From Mastacembelus armatus (Eukaryota > Chordata > Actinopteri > Synbranchiformes > Mastacembelidae), in the NCBI RefSeq assembly GCF_900324485.2, contig NC_046654.1, positions 4,136,562 to 4,200,561 on the forward strand: 64,000 bases of DNA. Direction: 5' to 3'. The notes under the pieces are model-generated. The model was not told the origin of the DNA. It worked only from the letters and a program-made list of their open reading frames with translations, and made no database searches. Position 1 is the stretch's first letter, and each line of letters begins with the position of its first letter. Both the position numbers and the translations under genes were made by a program. Positions 1 through 10,743 of the stretch are shown here, one piece after another.

Positions 1-1360
1 AAGATAAATGCATTGTCACCAGCCCTTCTTATCATAGGTCAAAGCTTTAACATGGTATTGACATATTGACATTAGCTTTACCTCCCTGCTCAATTGCATT
101 TGGCATGATTGAATAATAATAAATGTTGACTGAATAAATGTGGTTTGGCATTTAAAATCATCCACACTACACTAAACTACACCTCCAGGCTCTTTATGCT
201 GTTGTCCGCACATCATTTGCATCCTGACACCTCTCTGTTGTTTTTGTTGTTGTTTAGGGGATCAGCTGTCATGTGCTGGGGATAGCCTGCTGAAGGGGGG
301 AAATGCACGGACATGAGAACCCCTTGCAAACCCCCCATCTGCACGTCATGGAACATTTGCAGAACAGGGACCTCCCACCTTAAAGGCGTGCAACGGAGAG
401 CAGACACAACAGTGAGAGCTGCGCTGCACCGGACTCACTATCTCAGGTGACAAATACAACTAACACCTATTGTGAACCGGCGGAGGGAGAGCCTTACAAA
501 AACACAGTGTGACCGCAGTGCGAAGCAGCGGAGAGCAGAGCCTTACCAGTCACCAAGCAGCGTGCAGATATCTTCGTTACACCGGACATTTCTGATGCAT
601 AACACGGACCGTCGTTCTCCCTGGTCGTCTGTGTACAGCACGGTTGGAGAGATCTGTTTAGCGCCGTTACCGTGCGTGAAAATGTTCCGCACGGATGTGA
701 TGCTATTTACGATATGAACAACAGGCGGCGCTAGAGGGACTCATTCACCTGAAATAATCCGACCATGATCAGGGAAGCAGAAGTCATTCAGTGCAACCAA
801 AGCTGATAAGGAAACCTGACTACACAATTTGACAAATATTAGATCATAAAACGACGTTTGAAAGGTTCATCATTTTTATTTAAAGGTTCCTTCACATATA
901 AAAAACAAAGCCATCACACTCAGCATTGGTGCAAATTATATTAAAAAAAATGATACAACATGAACAAAATAATTACTAAAGTGCAGAAAATCTGTGGAAC
1001 ATGTTATAATGTTTCCATCATTCATTTAGATTATTGCACATGAGCTAAACAAGATTCTTTTTTAACCTTTTCTGGACTTCTAGAAACATCACAAGACCTT
1101 GATCAAAAAACTTACCCAGTACAAAAACAACAATCATGTCAAACTGTTTATGAGTAAGTCCCACTTTTAAAAACACCTTCATTGAAACAGTGCAAATCAC
1201 AGACAATCCAGTGTATATATTTTCTTACCTCACCCATTTCAGGACAGATAAATCAGTCTTATTTCGTGTGTTGCACTCACTGATGTAAACATATTAACTT
1301 GTGAGTGCTTCTCTCAGACTGTTGCTCTGTCTGTTCTTCTTCAAGTGGTCTGGTTTCCCT
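1..1360. other. Left flank, no gene recognised; CpG-richer patch at about 380-760
   Basis: Most of this stretch is AT-rich spacer and the probable 3' UTR of fuca2. Between about 380 and 760 the base composition changes: CpG dinucleotides become common and a donor-like junction (tctcag followed by gtgaca) lies near 446. That would fit a promoter or a 5' untranslated exon of a gene lying to the left, but I recognise no protein on either strand. Short open frames here look like chance. Confidence 0.3.
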
Positions 1361-4300
1361 TTAAGTGGCACCTGTCAGCTTCAGTGTCCAGGCCCATTGA
1401 CATGGCATCTGGCTGAAGGACAGCTGGGGCAGTACAACCTCCAGTCCGCTGGGCTTCACAGGCTCCCACTTCAGAGAGCCATGACCAAGAAGCATCACCT
1501 TTTTTTTAATAACAAAAGCAACAGATGAGAAATGTTAACATGGCAGTCAACCTCATCTCCCAAAATATTGGTCATTTGATCAAGGTTAGACCAGTTCGCT
1601 GATATACTGAGTTTTTAATTAAACGCTGTCCAGTCTTTTCTCTCACCACTCACATGAGGGAGATTTCTCCCTGACCACAACTACAGTTCAACAGTCTGTA
1701 AAGCCACAGATGTTATTTATTCATCTCATCAGCTGTTGCTATTAGAGCTGAAACTACTTGTAAAGTACTTGTTCAACCATTTCAGAAATCAATTTAAACA
1801 TTTAAAATAACAAATCAATACATAATTACTGCTAAATGGTAATTAAACACCTTTATAGTGCCAATATTGATGCTTCACTATTAATATATATATATATTTC
1901 CTCATTATTATTATTTTTTACATATACACATTGTTGATGAGAACCCATTTAATGTGTTCTGTGAACTATAGTAATAAAGACATGTACTGATTGGGCAATT
2001 TTGCAGGTGACAAACTTGGCAGTGCCCTCTGCTGGACAAACTACCTAATAGACACATTATTTCCAAATGACCTCCAGCATATCTTTGGCAGTTCTCCACT
2101 GGTATTTCTTGGCACTTAACAGCTGCTGTATATGCCAAAAGCAATAAATCTACAATAAGCCAATCACCCAGCAGATTTATCAGCCTTGTTCTGCTCTTAC
2201 CTGAGTCTGTCCTTGTGTAACCACTGGCTCACCCAGAATCACAGAACCGTTATTAGGCCACTCCAGTAAAATGGCAAAGATGGCCTTTTCCTGCGGTCTG
2301 GAGGTGTACCTGTTGAAGAATCACAAACTTTTAAAACGGTGTAGTAAAATTATTATCTATATTATACATATATAGATATGTATAGTATTGTTGTTTATAC
2401 TCTATGAGCATAAACAATATAATTAATATCTGATCTTGTAATATTTATGTTTTAAACACATTAAATGACTTGGTGACATCGTACTATCAACAAAACATAT
2501 TTACCTGTGTCCTCATATTGACATCACTTATAATTCAGTATTTTATGTAATATTTACGTAAAGCATGAATTAAAGCAACTTAGCAAACTTAGCTTTTGGC
2601 AAATGTTTTGTACACTTAAAGTGCAGTTACACAAGATGTACTTGGAAGTTATAAAAAGTCCCAACTTGGTATTTTGTTCAATACACCGAGATGTTTGGAA
2701 TTATATTTTCTTTGCTCCATTTCTTTCAAAAGAAATCTACAAGCTCATGGTGGAAACCTGTGTTTATTGTGATAAAATTCAAAGGATCCGAAGATCACTG
2801 TAAACCAAATTTAACAAAAAAACCCACCAGATATGTGGAGTGACGCTGTCATTCTGTGCCCGCCATGCTGTGGTGTTGTAGATGGCCTCTCCGTTGACCT
2901 TCAGCCACTGACCCATCTGCCTCAGACGCTCCTCAAAGATCGGAGCGATTCGTCCGTCATGTGTGGGGCCGACGTTCATTAGCAGGTTTCCCCCACAGGA
3001 CACGGTCTCTACTAATGTCTGAAGCACACACACACACATCAGAGTTAAAGGTGAATGTCAACACATTGTTTGGGTTTCGATGGTGCAGTTTAACAGATTG
3101 TTTTGGCAATAAAACATTTAAAAGGTTAATGAGATTTTCACCGCTACAAGCTGCTCAATGGTGAGGTAGTCACTGAGTGGAGCGTTACGTCTGTAGCCCC
3201 AGGACTTTGTGTCGATGGTCATGCAGTTTTCCCATTTGTGTTTGAGCAGGTGTCCTGGCTGGTAGCGATCAGCACAGGTGTAAAATCCACCATGGGTGCA
3301 GATGGAGCCAGCCCCCCACCGATCATTTGTTACCACTGTGTCTCGCACTGGACTATGGAAGTAAAACAGATTTCCTTCAGTTCAGATTATGGAAAATGTA
3401 TAAACACTGAATAATTTGCTAATTATTACCTGTCATTATAGAGCCAGGCTAAGAAGCCCGTGCTGTTCCAGTACTTGTCAGGTGCATCTCCATCTCCATC
3501 AGACCACAGCACCTCTGGTTTGTACTTAACAATCAGCTCATAAAGCTCAGGTAAAGTTTTACTGGTAGGAAAGAAGTTTGTAGTGAAGACACTGGCAGCG
3601 TCCTGTTCAAAGAGTGGATTAAACCACTCAAAGAGGGAGTGATACAACCCTAAACGCAGGTCGCTGTTCGCACGAAGGGCGCTGGCCATTTCCTCCACCA
3701 GGTCTCTTTTGGGTCCAACTTCCACTGCATTCCAGTTCCATGAGTTTTTTGAGCCCCACAGAGTGTAGCCTGAAATATATAGAAAATACGACAATAAGTT
3801 TTCTTCATGGCTGAAAAGATGCAGCATAAGAGTCCAAATATGCATGTAAATATGTATTTGTAACAATAAAGAAACTTCTCCCTAGAAAAGCAATAATGCT
3901 GAGAGACAGGATGTCAGACATGTACTCTACCTTCATGGTGTTTTGTAGTCAGAACGATGTACTTTGCTCCAGAGGAGGCAAAGATGTCTGTCCATTCTTT
4001 GGCATCAAAAAACTCAGCAGTGAACTGTGGAGCAAAGTCTTGGTACTTGAAGTCTGGAGGATAATTCCTCTGCATAAAGTCAACATATGGCTTTAGTTTT
4101 TGCTTCTGCCAGTACCACCTAGGACAGAAAAAGAATGCGAAACACGCAGAGACGAGATGCTTATTTACTGTATGTTATCATTTACTGTTGGTTTTTCTTG
4201 TTTTACAAACAGGATGAAACAAACCTGCCAACCTGCACCTGTGCTTCATGTACAAAGGTATTGACCTTTTGTTGTACACGGTAAAACTAGACATATTAAT

Positions 4301-4796
4301 AACCTGAACATGTAGTAATACCTCATACAAAACCCTACATGGCCATGTTATAACAATCCTATAATCAGACTTGATTGATTATTGATTTGTGACTTTAAAA
4401 TATGAATAAACAAACCTATAACCAGCTTTAGTAGCTCTTCTGCATCTTTCAATTATACCAGAAAGACCCAGAATAACAATTGTTAATGAATCTTGCAGTT
4501 TTCTAAGTATTTTCCTAAATGTTATAATTATTTTAGGGTGATTCAAACTTTGTCTAAACCCGAACACTTCCTTATATAGATTAAGTAGAAATGCGGAACA
4601 AAACTCACCAGAACCACTCGCTGCCGAAGCTCGGGACTGAGAAGACCCCCCAGTGTATGAAGATGCCCACCTTGGCCTGGTCGTACCATGGGGGCAGTGG
4701 TCTGGAGTCGATGGATTCCCAGGTCGGCTCATATTTGGTTCTGCTGGTTCCGATCAGCAGCATCGACAAAAGTAAAACAAGACTTAGACGGCCCAT
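1361..4796 (-). CDS. fuca2: Alpha-L-fucosidase 2 (plasma-type), 7 exons
   Basis: Glycoside hydrolase family 29 enzyme that removes alpha-L-fucose from glycans in the secretory/lysosomal space. Exons on the minus strand: 4609-4796, 3931-4118, 3430-3769, 3142-3352, 2828-3018, 2201-2309, 1361-1498; they join in frame to 454 residues, the usual family length. The start at 4796 opens a hydrophobic signal peptide ([16 protein letters not shown]); an in-frame ATG at 4823 would only add nine polar residues. Family landmarks are [20 protein letters not shown] near the N-terminus, the WSDGDGD segment holding the expected nucleophile Asp, [13 protein letters not shown], and an SWGYRR...[12 protein letters not shown] block. 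FUCA2 rather than FUCA1 is indicated by the [14 protein letters not shown] segment and [15 protein letters not shown]. The last intron's acceptor is weak, with an A-run just before AG. It is head to head with tatdn3. Confidence 0.93.
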
Positions 4797-5141
4797 TGCA
4801 ACACCAATCCCTTGACGTGACAAAAACGATCCGGTACGACGGGTTTGTTATGACATGACAACGTGACAGGGAAAATAAAAATCACATGACGAAGCGAAAA
4901 AACAGGGAAGAGGGCGAGAGTAAATGCAACGCGCCTTCGACAACTGCTGCTGATGCGACGGGGGACGTTCGATTTGTTCCACGTTAACTCACCATCCGGT
5001 TTCACCCAGTCAAATTGAAAGAACCCCTCTCTCCCGGGCAACGCTTTGACATAGATCTAGCGCCCCGACGTGAACGCATGCGCGGTGCGCTTTCTGTCAG
5101 GAAATGGGTAATGTTTTGATTTTGAACGCTCCGTCCTCCAC
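4797..5141. promoter_or_regulatory. Shared bidirectional promoter of fuca2 and tatdn3, with NRF1-like core
   Basis: Only 345 bp separate the two divergent start codons. The interval is CpG-rich compared with flanking DNA and contains CGCATGCGCG at 5075-5084, the central part of an NRF1 palindrome. No TATA box is evident. That it drives both genes is an inference from spacing and composition. Confidence 0.5.
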
Positions 5142-8100
5142 ATGCATGGCTTCGTGGACTGTCACTGTCATATCTCCGCCGGGGATTTTGACAAGGTCTT
5201 ACAGCACTTTACAAAGACATAAGTGAAGGTTTTACATTTTAAATGTGTTGTGATAAATTAGATTTTCCTCTTGTTATTGTCAGGACATAGAGGAGGTGAT
5301 TGAGAATTCAAAACAGGTGAGCCATCTTTTTTTAGATTCATTTTTAAGAATAAGTTAAATATAAAATAAAATAGTGTGTCAGATCATTTTATTTAATTTT
5401 TCCAAGGCTGGACTGTTGGCATTAATAGCCGTGGCAGAGCATGCTGGGGAATTTGACAAGATTATTGCGTTGTCACAGAGGTAACGTTAACCACAGTATA
5501 ATTGTACTATTAGTCAGTTTCATGTGTGTAGTGATGGTTTCGCCTTTTCATAGGTTCCCAGGTTTTATTTTCCCCTGCTTAGGAGTCCACCCTGTTCAAG
5601 AAGTTTCCCCGGAGCATCAGAGATCGGCTTCTCCTCAGGTAGGATCGTCAAATTACAAAAAACAAACATTTTATTCTCACTTATCTGTTACAGACAGCTT
5701 TTGTTTGATTTGATCCAGGTCCTACCAGTGCTGGGCTTTATTGATTGTGTTAAAGTTGTGTTTGCATATTGTTTCCAATGTTGTGATTAGAATGGTTTTA
5801 CTATTTTTACTCATCTGTCTTAAAGAGTGATCACTGCTCTCATGCTCTGTATGAGGTTTCTTTCTTGAAACATCATATGTTGACCAGCTTGTAAAGCTCT
5901 TTTAGACAAATTTCTCATTAGTGCGGTGTAATCTTGTATAAATAAAATACACTCACGTTGAATGGAATTTTGTGGTACTTCCAATTTTGAAAACACTCGT
6001 CTTCAGAAACATTTGATCTGATTAATCCATCCATCCGGCTGTTCTCTACATTCCAATTTAAGATCACTGTGGGCTGTGTGATGAATCTGGACTAGCCAGA
6101 GAAAACCCACACAGAAAGAACATGCAGGTTCCACACAGAAACACTGAACCTTCTTTCTGTGAGGCAGCACTGCTAACCAACTGTGCTGCCAGCATTATTC
6201 CTCATGATCCATAAACTGTCTTAAAACACTTAGAGACCAAAGTAGTATCAGTACTTTAAAAAGAACACTACAATTGATTGGATTATACAGTATATGGTTT
6301 TTGCACTCACTATGTTACAGTATAGAAATAAAATATTTCTTGTATGCAGGATCTGGATGCTGCTCAGCCCATCATAGAGAAATACAAAGACCACCTTGTG
6401 GGAATTGGAGAGGTAAAGAGTCAGTATTTCTAATGACTGTGTTAGCATTTTACCGTGCTGACTTTGTTAGTTTTCATGTTATATTCAGACCTATTTCTCA
6501 TTGATGTTGTAGGTTGGTTTGGATTTTACACCAAGATATGTCAGCAGTGAGACTGATAAAGAGAACCAAAGGCAGGTCCTCATTCGACAAGCACAGATAG
6601 CAAAGGAACTGGATCTCCCTCTGTGAGCATTTCATTTTCTGTTTTAAAATTAATGTTGTTCAATACACCACAGAAAAAAGGGAGATTAACTGGAAGATGT
6701 ACATTATATAAATACACGAGTTCATGTTTCTCACTGTAATAAAATATTCTCCTGCATTTCCACTTTTATAACCACTATCATAAAATCTTCTGAAGACATT
6801 CAGGGAGCTCAGTCTTCTCCAGTTTACCCCTTAGCCAACAGGCTTTAATAATATGGGTGTTTTTGTGTCTTATGTTTGTAGAAATGTTCATTCACGCTCT
6901 GCAGGAAGGCCCACCATCCAGCTCCTGAAAGACCAAGGTAAACAGCTTAGTTCAGATTCTTAGTTTTAGAAGAAGAATCGCTTGAATATATGAGAAATAA
7001 GCTGTAGCTCCCCTGAAATGTCACTAGGTGTCGAAAAAGCCCTGCTTCATGCATTTGATGGGAAACCATCTGTTGCCATGGAGGGAGTGAAAGCTGGATA
7101 TTTCTTTTCTATCCCACCATCCATAATACGGAGTGAACAGGTAAAGCAGAGCACCTGATCTTGGCATTTTTACACTGTATCATAACGTTATCAATCCTCT
7201 TCAGAAAAAATACATATTCTTAGAATTATCCAAAATACATTCCTTTTTATATAAAATGACCACATGTATACAAATCAATGGCATGAAATGTACCTAAAAA
7301 TGACAGAAATCACCATTGGGGGAAATGTTTTAATATGTACCTTAAATTTTTATTTGGCTCATGTCACAACCTATAACACATAGCGGCAGGTTTTATAACC
7401 TATACAGCCACCAGAGGGCAATTGACTTGGATTCACTTCTCCGGATCTGTCAAGTTGCCTTCTTTATATGTAGTCTAAGACATATTTATTTGTCATTCAT
7501 ACACCTTGGTGGGAGTGTATTAGCTATTACACCTAGCTGAACCTACTACAATCTAATACAACAGTCCTGAAATATATCCTCATATATATATAATATATCG
7601 TCTTTTCTTGAAGGTGTACATTTTCGGTTTTTGTTATTTAAAATTTCTGTTATTTTGTCCACCCCACACATGTTGAGGCAAGGCGACATAAAATGAACAC
7701 TTCTCTGTATGATGCAGTGCAGTTTAATAGCAGCACAAACTACAACTTCCAATATGATCATTCAATTGAATCAATAGCTCTCTAAAAACAACTCGCGCTC
7801 AACTTTATTTTCTTCATGAAGGAGGATCTAATGCAGGACTGTTGGATTATGCTGCATTAGATTTTGTTTGTTCTTAGTCAGGTCATTAGGTAGACAATTG
7901 ATTTTATTGACATTGTTACAAATTGAATATCTATGTCCTTTGTATGCGATCATTTACAGTTTGCGTAACTGTTGTAGAGTCTTCAGACGTGCTGGCATGT
8001 TTACCTCATGTTTACTGGTTGCCATTATCACGCTGAATGGTAATAATTAATTAATGATGGTTTCTTGGTATATTTCTTACCAAGAAGCAGAAACTTGTGA

Positions 8101-8577
8101 AACAGTTGCCGTTGGAAAACATCTGTCTGGAAACCGATTCACCTGCTCTGGGTCCAGAAAAGCAGGTAAAGTATTTTTTTCTTCACAGAATAAAATCCAA
8201 ACCCACAGTATTTTCCACTACTTGGTGTGTTACACGTGATACTTTTCCTATTTTCTTTGACTCCATAATTTACATTGTGACCTACATATTCCTTTGTTTT
8301 TCTTTTCAATGCATATATGCTACACATACAACTAAGACCTACTGTTATAGTTCTCAGATTTCTGTCCTGAAATCCTTTCAGTCGTGTTAATCCACTCATG
8401 CCTTATCCTTCTCCTATTGTGTCCTGAATGCAGGTGCGAAATGAGCCCAGAAACATCTCTATCTCTGCTGAGTACATCAGTAAAATCAAAGGAGTGTCTG
8501 TGGAAAAGGTGGTGGAGGTGACAACACAGAATGCTCTCAAACTCTTCCCTAAGTTAAAACTGGCCATCAGACTCTGA
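5142..8577 (+). CDS. tatdn3: TatD DNase domain-containing protein 3, 10 exons
   Basis: Putative metal-dependent hydrolase of the TatD amidohydrolase-fold family. Exons: 5142-5195, 5284-5316, 5407-5480, 5554-5638, 6350-6412, 6513-6622, 6882-6937, 7028-7140, 8085-8165, 8434-8577; all phases match and give 270 residues, close to the human length of about 274. Metal-site landmarks appear in order: DCHCH at the N-terminus, the Glu just before [27 protein letters not shown] and [10 protein letters not shown]. The C-terminus ends [14 protein letters not shown] plus a short tail. The ATG at 5142 was chosen because it leads straight into the metal-binding HxH motif; ATGs upstream are in other frames. 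The donor of exon 1 (gtctta) is weak. Physiological substrate is not established. Confidence 0.95.
6025..6193 (-). repeat. SINE-like fish repeat, internally deleted copy
   Basis: In a tatdn3 intron. The stretch beginning ccatccatccggctg and ending with gaggcagcactgctaacc resembles, in reverse orientation, the near-complete copy at 61217-61557, with the middle missing. Confidence 0.5.
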
Positions 8578-8704
8578 CAAACCTCACACATGTATTTCAT
8601 CACTCAAGAACATTAAATGCCTACATTATTGTGTTACCACTGTAATCTCTTTCACTTATTGACTTATCATCTGACTAAACCACAATGCCCTAAAAGTGTT
8701 CATA

Positions 8705-8710
8705 AATAAA
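8705..8710 (+). terminator. Poly(A) signal of tatdn3
   Basis: AATAAA lies about 130 bp after the tatdn3 stop codon, followed by an A-rich and then T/G-containing stretch. Confidence 0.5.
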
Positions 8711-9720
8711 AAAAGAGGGTTAAACAATGTGATCTATTCATGGTATTCTTACATAATTAAAAATAAGAACATCACTTAATACACATATTACATATCTTTC
8801 ATTTGTCTGAAGCATCCAACACTTGGTAATGTAATAAGTACAGCAGCTTCCTAACATCAGTCACACTCACTGTAACTATGTGAATATTCAAGACATGCCA
8901 CAACACAGCGCACCTATTGATCTAAGCAGTGATATCATTAACTTAGAAGTTTCCCTCATCACTTGTATACTTGTATTATATATTATATTGGCTTATAATT
9001 AAAAGGTGATTCATCATTCACTAATTATCAGCTGCTACACCCAGCTATAACAGCCCTGGGTCAGTCACAGTATTATGAGCTATTGTTGCCTTTTAAATGC
9101 TCCTTCCTCAGCTCCTACATTTGAGTTCTGAACTTGTGTTAAACCACTCATGAAACTGTCTACAGTAATAAAAACGCAACTCAGCAGTGTAAAGCAACAA
9201 AGCAGAAGTAAAAGCAGTGACTCATACACCCAATATATTTGTTTTCCACATTATTGTATACCTAACTCTAGTAATCCACCATTCCTACAATAAATCCTCC
9301 CTTCATAAAGGTAATAATGGTCAGTTTTTGTTGAAACTTGTTTTAGACAGGCCCTGCCTTTTAAAATAAAAAGCCATTTTTATACCAACATTTTATTAAC
9401 ATTCACAGAAAGACACAAGCACGTGTTGTACAACTGAAACTTACGTCCAAGATAAGAAGAAAAAAAAAATAAACGCAGGAAAAACTAGAAACATAGTCTA
9501 GTTAGTGATTTGTGTCTTATTTTCATGTCTTTACTATTTTAAAGTTTAATCTGAAACTTACATCTCGGGAACAAAGTCTTTCTCTTATTTTTAGCCAGGC
9601 ATTTCACTTAATTTTAAAATAAATTATTTTCACTTTTATCGATGCGGTTGTGCTTAAAAAAAACAAACAAAAAACGGTAATTTGTCGTTTAGTGCGAATT
9701 ATAATCAGAGCCATTATGTG
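8711..9720. other. Intergenic spacer, nothing recognised
   Basis: AT-rich DNA between the tatdn3 poly(A) signal and the CpG-rich promoter of the next gene. I see no coding potential, RNA gene or clear repeat here. Confidence 0.5.
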
Positions 9721-10089
9721 CGGGAAGCTTGTGAACGCATCACGTGTTGGCTTCACGGACCGCCCTGAGTGGACACGTCAGCAGAGTGCCCGCCACATTG
9801 AGCGGTGATTGACAGTCCGTCCGACCAGTGCGGAGCTTTGTTGATACTCGGACGCAGCGGCCGAACTTTGCCTCATTGGCCCGTGTTTGTTAAACTTCCC
9901 CCGGGGGCACCTCGGGGAGAAGTTGCGTGTCCTTCAGCTCGTCGCCCGCCTGCTCCCGCGCCGGAGCTGAGGTGTTTACAAGAGTTAGCGTGAAGTCAAA
10001 TCAAGGTGAACGGCGGGTGCTGCAGCTGCACAATGCTCGCTGCATGCTCTCGGAGCTGAGAGGACTTCTGCGGTGGAGTGTCTGCTGGT
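9720..10089 (+). promoter_or_regulatory. CpG-rich promoter and 5' untranslated exon of coq8a
   Basis: Base composition turns strongly GC/CpG-rich at about 9720. A TCACGTG E-box type site lies near 9740. A plausible noncoding first exon ends at 10089 with the donor tctgctg|gtgggt, to be joined to the acceptor at 10725 just before the coding start. Transcription start position is inferred, not seen. Confidence 0.5.
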
Positions 10090-10299
10090 GGGTACAACTT
10101 GGATTTCCTGCTTTCTCAAATCAGCCGTAAAGTCTTTGAACTCACTGCTTTTTTTTGCTACATGTTTGTTTTAAAATTTACCAGCGTGCACGTTTTCCCT
10201 TGAAGCTTGCAAAATCAAAAGACTAGATTCGGTTGTTTTGCCCAATAGGCGTGCTATGGTAACATGGTTCTTAATCCCACACACATGGGAACATCTGCT

Positions 10300-10611
10300 C
10301 AGTTTATTAGGCACAGCGAACAGAAACGAATGCACCATAATGCAGCGCTCATGCACTTATTTCCATGTTTGTGTTCAGTTTTGAAACTTAATGATTGAAC
10401 TGTGTGGTCACTGTGTGGAGCCTGTAGACTGTGCTGCTGTGGACACAATCATAGAAACTCCTGTCAGCACAACACAGTGCAATTTAAAATGATCACACAG
10501 TTCACCATCACCTCTAAAGCTGTTTTAACCAAAAACAACTGTTATCACATCATGAGTGGAGACTTTAGTGCAGGCCTCTTGTGGTTTTAGATGGGCGTGC
10601 CTAATAAACTG
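10300..10611. mobile_element. MITE-like DNA element with perfect 15-bp terminal inverted repeats
   Basis: CAGTTTATTAGGCAC at 10300-10314 is exactly inverted at 10597-10611. The ~312-bp unit has no coding capacity and sits in the first intron of coq8a. A degraded end of the same type (gtacctaataaaatgg) is visible near 51355. The superfamily was not determined, and I could not identify clear target-site duplications. Confidence 0.6.
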
Positions 10612-10743
10612 GCAACTGAGTGTTAACTGATGGTCAATAGCACCAATCAGCTCCTCCTACACTCATCAATCACACCTCATGTCCTAAACACAAACTGTAG
10701 CAGAGGCCTGTTGTTCCTGTGCAGGTCTGAACGGGACGGCACC

